From: Mesostigma viride
Taxonomy: Eukaryota > Streptophyta > Mesostigmatophyceae > Mesostigmatales > Mesostigmataceae
NCBI GenBank assembly: GCA_009746045.1
Contig: RPFO01000050.1
Coordinates: 5,621,277-5,685,276, forward strand
Direction of reading: 5' to 3'
Length of the DNA stretch: 64,000 bases
Shown: piece by piece, positions 12,918 through 24,300 of the stretch
Numbering within the stretch: the first letter of the stretch is position 1
How the letters are laid out: the number at the start of each line of letters is the position of its first letter
Notes under the pieces: generated by a model
What the model saw: the letters and a program-made list of their open reading frames with translations, nothing else
What the model was told of the DNA's origin: nothing
Database searches by the model: none
Made by a program: the position numbers and the translations under genes

Positions 12918-15900
12918 ATGGCGCGGCCCATGGGAGGAAAAGGGCGAGGCGGAGGCGCCGCACAATTGGGTCGGGGGAGCGGTGGTGCAACAGCGAAAGG
13001 TAGCAATGACGATGATAAGCGAAAAGTCGTGAAGGGAACTGGTGGCGCTGGTAACAGGGGTTCCGCTGCTTTGAGGGATGCAGGTATGTCAAAGATTCCG
13101 ACCAGGGGCGCTGCCGCCCAGTCTCCTAAATTTCCTGCGAACGCGCCCAAAGGAAAGGGTGGCAATGCGACAAAAGGAAAGGGTGGGGGTGCATTTTCGG
13201 ACGAAAACCGGAAATGGTTGAAGCCCGTCGCTGGGAAGAGGAAGGCTGCACCGGAGAGTGACGAGGAGGATGACGACGACGAGGACGAGGAGGATGAGGA
13301 GGCAGACTTCGGGGAGGAGTTTAGCGAAGGAGATGACGATGATGCTGGAACGGATGACGAAGAAGGTGACGAGGACGAGGACGAGGACGAGGACGATGAA
13401 GAGGACGGCGAAGAAGATGATGAGGATGAGGATGACGACGAGGATGGGAGCGACGAGGATGAAGAGCCTGCCAAAAAACGGTCTGCCAAGGCCAAAGGCC
13501 CCGCTAAGAAAGGGGACCTGTTCGGTGACGCCGACAGCGACGACGATGACGTCAAGGGTTTCGACGACATGATGGACGACTCGGACGACGATGACGACGA
13601 CGATGAGCACGGCTCTGACGAGGACGGAGACGATGATGACGAGGATGATGATGACGATGATGAGGAAGAGCTGGCAATTGAGAAGAAGGCACGGAAGCTG
13701 GACGCCAAGCGTGCGCGCGAGAAGGCGGAGGCGGACGCTGAGCTGGCAACGAACATCAAGGAGACGGAGCGCTTCACGCTGCCAAGTGGACAGGAGATCG
13801 AGGCGGAGACGCTCGCGGGCGCTGACCTGGCGCTCGTCCAGCGGCGCATCAAGGACGTGAGTCGGCTGGCGCGCATTGGGCGTCGTTGGATTAACACGCC
13901 TTGGCCTCTGGACTAGTTTCAGGAGTTCTTGTTGCCATTAACCTTTCTGTTGCCATTTCCATTTGCCTCCCTCCCTTACGTTTCTTCCACCTCCCCTTTT
14001 TTTTTGCATGGTGTTGTGGGTTGTGGGAGATGTATAACGACAGCTGGTCATTACATATCATAAAATTTTTCATCATATCAAATTTGTGCAATTGACCGCC
14101 TCCATTTCTGTCCACAGTCTCTGTTCATCAAACGTTGTGTTTTTATTGATAATCATGTCTTCGTGGCTTGGACAAGAAACATAGTTGGGGGGAAAATGGG
14201 TTAGTACTTGCGACCTGGCTATGTTTATCCTCCCATGCCCATATATTTTATAATCATATATATTGCCCATTCCTAGATGATTTTCATTCCTAGAGAGAGA
14301 TTCCTAGGGGGCTGGCAGGTTTCCGGCCTAATAGGGTAGTTCATGTGTAGTTTGTACTTTTAGCAGCTGGCCATTCTGTGGGCTGGCTCGCACTTCCATG
14401 TTTCTCTAGTTCACTTTCTTTTCCCTCCATTGCTTGGATCATTTGTGTGTTCATTATTGATTAATATATATGATATGTGTAATGTCTAAATAATGTATAT
14501 GATTTATGTAATATTTTGCTTCCCCAGGTCGTGGCGGTGCTGAGCAACCTCAAGCAACTGCGGGAGCCGGGCAAGGCGCGTGCTGACTACGTGGAGCAGC
14601 TGACGCGCGACCTGTGCCAGTATTACGACTACAGCCCGTACCTCATGGAGCAGTTCCTGCAGATGTAAGTATTACTTCTACAGCCCGTACCTCATGGTGC
14701 AGTTCCTGCAGATGCATGCGCTGCTCATGTTGGTAATGATAACGATGCATGGTGGTGACCTGAAGTGGTAAGCCTAGTTGCAGTCATGTGCGTGTACTAC
14801 TACGACCCGTATCTGATGGAGCAGTCCCTGCGGCCTGCAGACGTAAGCGGCGCGCATGATTGCGGTCATTATGATCAAACTGTGGTTTTCGTTATCTTGA
14901 TTATCATGAGTAGTAGAATTTTCGGTCATTGTGACTCTGATGTATTGCTGTGGTGATCTATTGTAGGTTACCATCACACTACCTATGGGTGGTGGGTGTC
15001 CCCCACAGCCGAGAAAGTTTCAATGTTTTCCCTACACATCATCTTCCGTGATGATATCGCCCCACCTCAGTTTACAGACACACACGCATGCACACGCACA
15101 CCAGTACCGGAAATAATTCCAACCAAACCAAACCAAACCAAACCAAACCAAACCAAACCAAACCAAACCAAACCAAACCAAACCAAACCAACGCAGCCCA
15201 GCCCAGCCCAGCCCAGCCCAGCCCAGCCCAGCCCTACCCTACCCTACCCTACCCTACCCTACCCTACCCTACCCTACCCTACCCTACCCTGCCCTACCCT
15301 ACCCTACCCTACCCTACCCTACCCTACCCTACCCTACCCTACCCTACCCTACCCTACCCTACCCTACCCTACCCTACCCTACCCTACCCTACCCTACCCT
15401 ACCCTACCCTACCCTACCCTACCCTACCCTACCTACCCTACCCTACCCTACCCTACCCTACCCTACCCTACCCTACCCTACCCTACCCTACCCTACCCTA
15501 CCCTACCCTACCCTACCCTACCCTACCCTACCCTACCCTACTCTACCCTACCCTACCCTACCCTACCCTACCCTACCCTACCCTACCCTACCCTACCCTA
15601 CCCTACCCTACCCAACCCCAAATTAGATCTAACCACAAGTTAGATTCAACCACAAATCCCCGCACGTGAATCCCTGGCCACTTTGCACACCATAATCAAC
15701 CCATCCATCATGGCAACCCCGCGGCAGGTACGCGATTCATGAAAGACTGAAGGACTGAACTAGGATCCATGCACCACTGGGGATCACCAAACCGTGTGAA
15801 TTATTCCTCGAAACCTATAACCGGTGATCACCAAACCCTAAAATGAATTCCACCCACCACACCCGCATAATCCTGCATGGCCCCACAACCCTAGTAGGAT

Positions 15901-18900
15901 GTGGTACGCAACATCCCAGTAGTGGTACCCTTGATCCAGAATTTGATGCATCAGCCCTTTCCTATCAACGAAAGGGTATCAAACATTTCACCCGTTATCA
16001 TCCGCAACATGTACCTTCTTACCCGCCCACCCACCCACCCACCCACCCACCCACCCACCCACCCACCCACCCACCCACCCACCCACCCACCCACCCACCC
16101 ACCCACCCACCCACCCACCCACCCACCCACCCACCCACCCACCCACCCACCCACCCACCTACTTCCCGCACGCACGCATGCACGCACCCACGCATGTACG
16201 CACGCACCTATCTAACTCCCCCCTACCTACCTGCCCAGGTTCTTGGTGGGCTTCCATGGTAACGAAACTCTATGGATTCTAACTATCCTTCACACCCACT
16301 ATCCGGGACACAGGAAGTCGGTGGGCTAGCTGCTCGAGTTCCTTGTAATCATAACTAACCCTATCATCCATATTCCACCCTAATCATCCCACGTGACTGG
16401 CCTAACAGGTACTTGGTCGGCGAGCTGCTCGAGATCCTCTGAGTCATCACTAAACCCTTCAGCCATATTCCGCCCATTTTATCCTACTTGCTCCTGATTC
16501 AGGTACTCGGTCGGCGAGCTGCTCGAGTTCCTGGAGGCGAACGAGGCGCGCCGGCCTATCACCATCCGCGCCAACACGCTCAAGACGCGCCGCAAGGAGC
16601 TAGCCGCATCACTCATCGGGCGGGGTGTCACGCTTGACCCGATTGGCAAGTGGTCGAAAGTGGGGCTCGTTATCTACGACTCCAAGGTGCCGATCGGGGC
16701 GACGCCCGAGTACATGGCGGGGCACTACATGGTGAGTTGTGGCAGGGCACGACGTTGTGAGTGGGGCTGAAGGACAGGGGGGGACAAGGCGTTGGGGTTT
16801 GTGGTTGTTTATGCGGGAGTAGTCTAATGTGGGATATGTCTTATGAGAGAGGTGCCTATTGAGGTGGGACGTGTCTTATGAGAAAGGTGCCTGTTGAGGT
16901 GCTTATTGGGGCGACATCGTAGTGCATGGTGAGACACAGTCACGGTTGTAAATTAATTAATGGCGAGGCGTTACATGGTGAGTTGGGGTGAAGGGAGTGT
17001 GGGATGCATTCTTTGTAGCACTGACAGGAGCCTCAAAACCTATCGCAGGGTGTTCTTACTGGGGACCTCCTTGATTGGGGACTCAATTTTCGGGGCTACC
17101 CTAATATTGTTTCTCCTTCTAACAGCTGTCCGTATAGTGGCATATCTGTAATCTATTGGAGGATGGGCTTCAAGGCACCCTCCCACCTATCGCACATGCT
17201 TGTCCTGTTATTATTCATCATATTTGGTGTATCCTATCTAATCTTTTTCTCCACCCCCCCTTGTAAACCTTTGTTTTTTTTCCACCGCCCCATTCTCATC
17301 CCCGCACCACACACACACACACACACGCACACGCCCCCCCACCCCACCCGCCAGCTGCAAGCGGGCTCCTCCTTCCTGCCCGTGATGGCGCTCGCCCCCC
17401 AGGAAGGCGAGAAAGTTCTCGACATGGCGGCGGCGCCAGGTGGCAAGACGACGTACATCTCGGCTCTCATGCGCAACACGGGCACCGTCTACGCCAACGA
17501 GCTCAAGCCGCAGCGCCTTGCCTCGCTGGCGGCTAACATTCAGCGCATGGGCGTGACCAATGCCATCGTGTGCAACTATGACGGGCGAGAGCTGCCAAAG
17601 GTCGTAGGAGGGGTCGATCGCGTGCTGCTCGACGCGCCCTGCTCCGGCACTGGTAGGTCATGAGGAGGGGGGAGAAAGGATAGGGGGGAGGGGGAAGGGG
17701 CGAGACCGCATGCTGCTCGACGCGCCCCGCTCCGGCATTGGTAGGTCATTAGGATGGGGGAGAAAGGAGAAAGCGGGGGGGGGGGGGGGGGGCGAGACCG
17801 CATGCTGGTCGATGTGCCCTGCTCCGGCACTGGTAGGTCATAGGGGGGGGTGCGGGAAGGAGAAATGGGGGGGGGGAGAACCGCGTGCTGGTCGATGAGC
17901 CCTGCTTCAGCACTTGTAGGTTATTTGTGGTGGTGGGAGGGATGGGAAAAAGGAGGGGAACAGGGAGGGAAAAGGGAGGGGGGAAAGGGAGGGGAAAAGG
18001 GAGGGGTAGGTTGACGAAAATGGGGTGCTTGGAGGCAGTGTGTCGTCCTGGCACAAGAGCGTGGTGGGTGATGGGGGTGCTTGGGGTTAGGGGGTCGCTA
18101 GTTGGTGTTTGTTATGTCGCCTCTCGTTGACATCTAAAGTGGTGTGATCTGTGACTAAAAGTTTTGGTAGTTGTGTTCTTCTCGGGTACGGGTGCGCCTT
18201 TCTATGGGTTCGGACACACATAATGTATTTGCCGCAATTCGCGTAAATGACTGTCTTTTTTACCACCGCTCTCATCGCTAACTGAAATTGGAAACTTGCA
18301 TGTCGCTGCCCATTTTTGCTCATTTGGCGCTGCCCTTGCCTGCCTGCCCCCCATCCCTGTGCCCCCCCACCAGGTGTCATCTCCAAAGACCCCTCGGTCA
18401 AGCGCGGCAAGACGGACAAGGACTTCCAGCGCTGCTCGGTGCTGCAGCGCGAGCTCATCCTGGCAGCGATCGATTCTGTCAACTGCCACTCCAAGACCGG
18501 GGGTTACATCGTCTACTCGACATGCTCGGTCATGGTGGACGAGAACGAGGCGGTCGTCAACTACGCGCTGACGCGGCGTGACGTCAAGCTGGTGCCAACG
18601 GGTAGGCTGTCGGCGGTCGTGGTGGTGGTGCTCTCGTAGTGGTAGTTAACATGGTTGGTGTGCCTCATGGGTGGTTTGTTGGGTGTTAAACCTGGTATAA
18701 GGGGACATGATGTCCTATGCCATGATGGGAACATTATGGTATAGGGCATCATGATATAGGACATCATGGTATAGGGCATCTTGATATAGGAGACATCATG
18801 GTATAGGGCATCATGATATAGGACATCATGGTATAGGGCATCATGATATAGGAGACATCATGATATCACGTCATGATATAGGACATCATGGTATAGGGCA

Positions 18901-20505
18901 TCATGATATAGGAGACATCATGGTATAGGGCATCATGATATAGGACATCATGGTATAGGGCATCATGATATAGGAGACATCATGATATCACGTCATGGTA
19001 TAGGGCATCGGGATTTCGGACATCATGATGAAGACATGACGTCAAGCGGGTGCCACCTGTGCGTGATGATGGTTGTATCCAGTGGAGGTTTCTGTTCCGG
19101 AAGCTGATGATGGTGATGGTGATGGGTGCTTGGCCATTCATGAGGAGGAAACATACCTTGTGTCATGTGTGGTGTATTAGGGAATGAGATGATGGTAGAT
19201 GATTTGTTCTTTGGACGGGGTGCAACGTCAAGCTGGTGCCCATCGGTGCCTAGTGATGATGATGACGATTTGCAGACATGGAAGAGAATCAATATTTATA
19301 TGCTTTCCTACCCCCTTCCATCCTGTGTTTGGCATGTCTCCCTAAATCTACCTACTTATGTCCATCTCTGTTCCTGTCTCTCTGGTTCTCCTCACCCCCA
19401 ACCCCCACCCCCACGCTCCCCCTTTTCCCGTCCCCCCCCAGGCCTCGAGTTTGGCAAGACTGGTTTCACCTCCCACCGAGGCAAGGCTTTCCACCCGTCC
19501 CTTTCGCTCACGCGCCGCTTCTCGCCGCACCAGCACAACATGGACGGCTTCTTTGTGGCCAAGCTCAAGAAGCTCAGCAACCGCAAGGACGGGCTTAGCA
19601 TGGGCCACCACGACGATGAGGGGGCGGCAGGGGCGCAGCCATCTCCCGGGAAGAAGGCGCGGAAGGAGGGGGAGGGCGAGGAGGAGGACGAGGAAATGGA
19701 GGACGCGGAGGGGGAGGAGGGGAAGGGGGAGGGCGATGATGGCGAGGAAGACGGCGGTGATGGAGAAAAGAAGGCTGGTGAGAACGGGGCTGCGAAGAAG
19801 GGTAAGGGCAAGGGGAAGAAGGGCAAGGGGGACGCGGCGGGCGACAAGCCCAAGAAGCCCAAGGGCCGCCAGGCGCGCAAGCTCATCCCTCCCAGGGAGC
19901 AGATTGCCGAGGACCGTGAGGCCAAGCGCGAGGCGCTGCGGCAGGTCAAGCGGCAGAAGAGGGAGGCCGACGAAGCAGCCAAGGCGGCAGCAGAGGCCGC
20001 CGCGCTGGCGGCCAAGGCAGCGGAGGCGGCCGCGAAGAAGAAAGCGCCATCTGGCGCGGGGGGCAAGGCCGTAGCAGGCACGCCAGCCAAGCCGGAGGCA
20101 AAGGTCGCCGGCAAAGGTGGGCCGACTCCAGCTAAAGCTGGTCCGACACCTGCCAAGGTTGGTGCAGCGACCCCGGCGAAAGGGAAGGCAGTGACGGAGG
20201 GCGAGGCACCGGTCAAGCGGGTAGCACCGACACCGGCCAAGCCTGTTACTAAGGAAGCCGCGACACCTGCTAAGGCGTCTGCAACACCTGCGAAGGTGTC
20301 TCCAACACCTGCCAAGGCGTCTGCAACACCTGCCAAGGCGTCTGCAACACCTGCTAAGGCGGCAACGACACCAGCTGCTGCTAAGGCGGCCGCGACCCCC
20401 GCCAAAGTGGGTGGTTTGACGAAGGCGATGACGCCAGGTAAAATGGATGCGAAACTGATAGCGACGCCTGGGGGAAAGAAAGTGGGCAGCACACCTAGGA
20501 AATAG
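12918..20505 (+). CDS. NOP2: NOP2-type rRNA (cytosine-C5) methyltransferase
   Basis: Nucleolar SAM-dependent enzyme that in yeast and human methylates a cytosine of large-subunit rRNA and is needed for 60S assembly. Six exons (12918-13856, 14528-14664, 16503-16731, 17355-17652, 18374-18601, 19442-20505) join in phases 0, 2, 0, 1, 1, giving 964 residues. The N terminus is basic then strongly acidic (Asp/Glu runs ~115-260). The conserved core begins near 285 and includes [28 protein letters not shown] and [12 protein letters not shown]. The SAM-binding loop is [10 protein letters not shown] at 458-467. Motif [10 protein letters not shown] has Cys531 and the catalytic cysteine is Cys585 in YSTCSVM. 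The C-terminal third is an Ala/Lys-rich tail with about ten TPAK repeats, like those of nucleolin or histone H1. The introns contain decayed copies of exon edges and several satellites. Confidence 0.95.
14668..14844 (+). repeat. Two decayed copies of the NOP2 exon 2 donor edge
   Basis: The end of exon 2 (…acagcccgtacctcatggag…ctgcagat|gtaagt) recurs at 14668-14714 (…acagcccgtacctcatggtg…ctgcagatgc) and at 14793-14844 (…acgacccgtatctgatggag…gcagacgtaagc). The second copy retains a donor-like GTAAGC. Both lie in intron 2, in the same orientation as the exon. Confidence 0.85.
15119..15613. repeat. Three pentamer arrays: CCAAA, then GCCCA, then CCCTA
   Basis: In NOP2 intron 2 about 14 CCAAA units (15119-15192) change to about 8 GCCCA units and then to about 75 CCCTA units (15233-15613). 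All have a 5 bp period and run without a gap. CCCTA/TAGGG resembles telomeric sequence but is a pentamer and lies inside a gene, so it is not a chromosome end. Confidence 0.92.
16022..16162. repeat. CCCA tetramer array in NOP2 intron 2
   Basis: About 34 CCCA units without interruption, followed by CGCA-rich DNA. Same motif as at 376-1572 (CCCA) and 41895-42110 (GGGT). Confidence 0.93.
16231..16441 (+). repeat. Decayed copies of the NOP2 exon 3 acceptor edge
   Basis: The start of exon 3 (cag|gtactcggtcggcgagctgctcgagttcctgg at 16503) is preceded by copies at 16308-16345 (acagg…gtgggctagctgctcgagttcc) and 16403-16441 (acaggtacttggtcggcgagctgctcgagatcc), and a weaker one near 16231. Intron sequence around 'ccatattcc(a/g)ccc' repeats with them, so the duplicated unit was about 95 bp and spanned the splice site. 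The near copies soon reach stops. Confidence 0.87.
17701..17922 (+). repeat. Three decayed copies of the NOP2 exon 4 donor edge
   Basis: The motif IV exon end (gcgtgctgctcgacgcgccc…actg|gtaggtcat) at 17617-17660 recurs at 17701-17749, 17794-17840 and 17880-17922. Each copy keeps a GTAGGT donor-like site and adjacent G-rich intron sequence. Divergence from the exon increases along the series. The copies would encode [16 protein letters not shown] and DEPCFSTC-like versions of the catalytic motif. Confidence 0.9.
18700..19020. repeat. Minisatellite of 'tatagggcatcatgatatag' units in NOP2 intron 5
   Basis: Units containing 'gacatcatggtatagggcat' and 'catgatatagga(ga)catcat' repeat about ten times, with a higher-order pattern of three or four units. 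Non-coding. Confidence 0.85.
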
Positions 20506-20633
20506 CTAGGCCTCGGGGAATAGTAGAGTAGTTTTCATTTTTAGAGGTGGGTAAGTGGGCGGATACTCGTTGAAGGTGCCGCTCAACTGTATCCAGAGTA
20601 AGTACACCAGCAAGCAGTCAATTCCTGTATTTT

Positions 20634-20639
20634 AATAAA
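20634..20639 (+). terminator. Possible poly(A) signal AATAAA after NOP2
   Basis: AATAAA lies about 130 bp downstream of the NOP2 stop codon in an AT-rich stretch. It fits a eukaryotic polyadenylation signal, but a single hexamer is weak evidence. Confidence 0.35.
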
Positions 20640-20770
20640 TATGCTTTCTGGTGCATTGCCAAACTGGGCTTGTATATTTGATCAATCATTCATGCTCTTT
20701 ATTCATGAGTTCTTGCCCATATCTTCCGGCCCATGATCCGTACAACGATTGCGTGTTTGCCACGATTTTG

Positions 20771-21354
20771 TGTAACAGTATTTTCTGACAGCGTGTATAC
20801 TGTTACATCCAAGTACGCGAACTTGGTGTTCAGCGTTCAGTGTAATCTGACTGATGTCATATAGGATCTTTCTGACGTAAGGGGTGTAAAGCATATCTAG
20901 AGAGAACCTTACCGGTTCGTCTGTGTTCTGATTGGCTGAGACCTGTGAGATTGCGTTGGACTCCTCTGTGTCGAAGGAGACATAAGCTTTGCCTGTTTGT
21001 CACCATAGCCATCAGGCGGATACCCCCAACAATGTGAAGTTATTTCTAATAACCAAACATCCTCACTTCAGGCCCTGTTATTGGACAGCCATATCCGATA
21101 GACAGGAAGTCTTGTGTCTGTATGAGCAAGCAGAGAGACGCCCGACCAAAAGGGGACCACCGCTCTCTACCGACGGAGTAAGGTCTTGTAGGAAACTCCT
21201 CTAGACAAGAAACGACCACCCTCTAGGATTCCTGGAGAGTGCTAGGGATTTCCCCTGTCTCTCGGGATTTGATAAGTCCGTTCTGTCTTCAATGACAGGA
21301 GGTAAAAGATCTGTGCATTTAGTGGAGCAGAGGCCACCATTTTATTCTGTTACA
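20771..21354 (+). repeat. 5' LTR (584 bp)
   Basis: Begins TGTAACAG and ends CTGTTACA, forming the short terminal inverted repeat of LTRs. No difference from the 3' LTR was found by reading the two side by side. Confidence 0.94.
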
Positions 21355-21355
21355 T

Positions 21356-21373
21356 TGGTAATCGGAGGTTTGA
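21356..21373 (+). promoter_or_regulatory. Candidate tRNA primer-binding site
   Basis: TGGTAATCGGAGGTTTGA begins one base after the 5' LTR. TGG complements the CCA end of a tRNA, as expected of a primer-binding site. I did not identify which tRNA matches. Confidence 0.7.
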
Positions 21374-24300
21374 CCTCTGAACTGACTTATCAAAGCATGG
21401 GACGAGTTTCCGTGTACTGACTCTTTCAGTATACATCAACCATTTCCGCCTACCTACGTTTTTTCTACCGAGGGAAGAACAAGAACGATAGCATTCGTCC
21501 TGGTTGAGACATTTAGAAGAAAGCTTTCTATCTAGCTCAGCGGCCAGTCACCTGGCGGTTTCACTAACCCTGCTGAACTGTATAGAGTGCATTCTTCACT
21601 TGGCAGCGAATTTCGTTTTGCAGTCTGTCAGTGTTGCGGAACAGGCTATGCGTCTGGCATGGGACGTTCTCATGAACAAGCCGAGCCAGACCACATTTTC
21701 CTGAGCCCAAGCTAACGCACCAGACCAGCCAACTCAAGTGATTCTGCTGCTGTCGCCTATTCGACACTGCGTCAATCTGCCCGACCCGCTGAAACGGCAA
21801 TGAGCTCTGCACGACAACAACAATCAGCCGACGCAGTGTGGTGGTGGCAACGAGTTCTTCCAATCGTGTCAATGCCTTCTTTTTCAACGACTACATCTGC
21901 CAGTTTTAGTGACAATATCTTAATGTTTCGGCAACAACCTTTCGCTCTAGCGCCGACGTTTTGCTGTAGCAGCGACATCTGGTTGTGGCGACAGCGTCGT
22001 CTGCTGCAACGGCATCTGCTAGGCCAACATCTCGAAAAGCAGGTGGGCACCTGGTGATCTCTTTTGGTTGCAGAAGAGATGCCTATAGGGTATGAGACAT
22101 TTTTCTTACTGCTCACCACCATGATGCTAGAATGGAGAAGACCCAGTCCTGTAAGCAGTTTGGAGGAAGGTCTTTTCCCTGTTCTAGTCATGGCCTGTAA
22201 AAAGGGTGACAGTCCCATGTCTCTCAAGGTGTGCTGTCATACTGCTGACACCTTGACGGTGTTGTGCCTAACACCTGCGTGCCTAGTTAGAGAGTGCTGG
22301 CTTCTTCCCCCATAGGGTGGGAGGAGAACAACCTAGTTGTTCCCATCATTACATTATTCCATGCCTGTGATGCTGTTTTAGCATTGCTGTGTGAGTCTGA
22401 GCTTTTAGCACTCACCATAGGCTTGTGGGGAGTTGATGTTTTGATTGGTGCCTGTCACTGCCCTCTAGTAGTGTATCTGGTACATTGTAGGGTCTCACCC
22501 ACCGTAAAAATTTTCTGGGAGGGTGTGGATCTGACCAGACACCTTGTGCATGGTTCTGGCACGTACCAGCACACAGACAGATAGTTAGTAATAGAAAGGC
22601 TATCCATTCCAGGATGGTTTTGATAGTCAGTAGTTTATTTAGAATACAACCAGGACTCGGGTCAGCCAGCATTCAATGTTATTTCTTGGTGCAGGCTGAA
22701 AAAATTGTACCCCTGTCCTGGGTAGTCACGGGCACTTGTATTATCTATAGATGGTGTGCTCTATTGCATCTATGGCTTGGCTTGCCTCTGTAGATGTGAT
22801 AGTGTACTGCACTCTATAGATAGTATGACGTGCACCTCTTCAGTTGCATAGACATCTTGCAGCTGTAGGTAGCTCTACTGCGGTGCCTCTTTTGAGTGCA
22901 TCCTTCTGCAGTGCCCCCTTGGGCGCATCTCTGCATGTTCTCTGGTCTTGCACACATATGAGGTGCCTTGATTGCGTGAACTAGCTATTTTGTTCACTGC
23001 TGAGAACATTGTAATGGGCAGGGTCAAGTATTTTCTTTTCTTCTTTTTTAGTAGAAAGGATGCTTGTTCACTGGGTCCCATAAGGAGTATGGTCATCAAG
23101 TTCGCTGCATAGGACGTACTTTACGTCTGCCCTTGATGACTCAGGTTGGCAATAATTAGTTAATTGCCATGCCTTTTAGCAATCAGCTATAGTCATAGTT
23201 TTACAGCTGGCTTGTCCTAGACACGTGGGCTGTGACGTGTTGACTCTTGTCACCCTGTGTCTTGGTTAAGACCTGCTGCTTAGGGGAGCCACTAACACCC
23301 CCTGTCACCTGATTTAGGCCATACAGTAATATATAGTATTATAGGCCACCTGTTGGGAGAAACAGTTTGTTTGTCTCCTGACCCTGCCAAGGTTGCCTGT
23401 ACTGTTTAGTCCTAGTTTTAGGTTGCCTGTATTTTCTGTACCAGTTTTGGGCTGCCTGTTGGGAGAAAATAGTTTGTTTCTCTCCTAACCCTGCCAAGGC
23501 TGCCTGTAGATTCCAAGTGCCTAACTCTTACGTCAGTCACTCAGGTTTACATCTTTCTTGTGGCCATTGGGATGGTGTAGACGTTGTGCTTATCATGGAT
23601 GACGTCTATACAGTTGCCCCTGGTTGCCTTATTATGGAAAGATGTACAGTTGGTTGATAGATGCGTGACAGTTGTTTTCAGTCGTGAAAGCAGTCACTAG
23701 CATCTGTCCCAGTGTTGGATATACCAGAATCCCCACGTGGTTTTGGTTGTTTGCAGTGGTATTAGAGCTTGCCCGAGGATATATGCTGTGCCAGTACGCC
23801 ATGGCTGAGTTTTAATTATTATGCTTTTTCCTTAGTGATCTGGACTTCTATCACTTGGGCTTTCTCTTCATGTAAGCCTTTCTTGTTAGCTCTCTGCTGA
23901 CAACTGATGAAGTTCTTATGGTCAGAAACAGTGGGACTCATACTTCGCATGTGCTTCCCTGTTTTCAAGCTCTCTCTCTCTCCGTGTGCAGTCTGTGACT
24001 CCAGTGCACCAGATATACAGACTGTGTGCATACCTAGAGTACTCATCTTCTTCGGTTCTCACGGTTATGAGAGCTTTGAGTATTCGCAAGGCCTATGGAG
24101 TGGCCTAATGGTGTGCATCTTTTGGAGCAGTGGACATCATGAACAGAGTTGCTAGGGTGTGTCAAGGACGTTTTGTGGCTATCATAACAGGGATGCAGAC
24201 GAGCATTCATTAAGTGTGGAGTTTACCGGTGACTCTTGTTGCTCTAACTCCTCACTGCTTGTCAATTGCTTGCCTTTGTTATTGATCCTTGCCACTGTCC

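Noticed and set aside
15233-15613. Telomere or chromosome end
   Set aside because: The CCCTA array is interstitial, lies in a NOP2 intron with coding exons on both sides, and has a pentamer unit.
21564-22227. Retroelement protein genes inside the LTR element
   Set aside because: The largest frames (107 and 151 codons) show no gag, protease, RT, RNase H or integrase motif and overlap on both strands.
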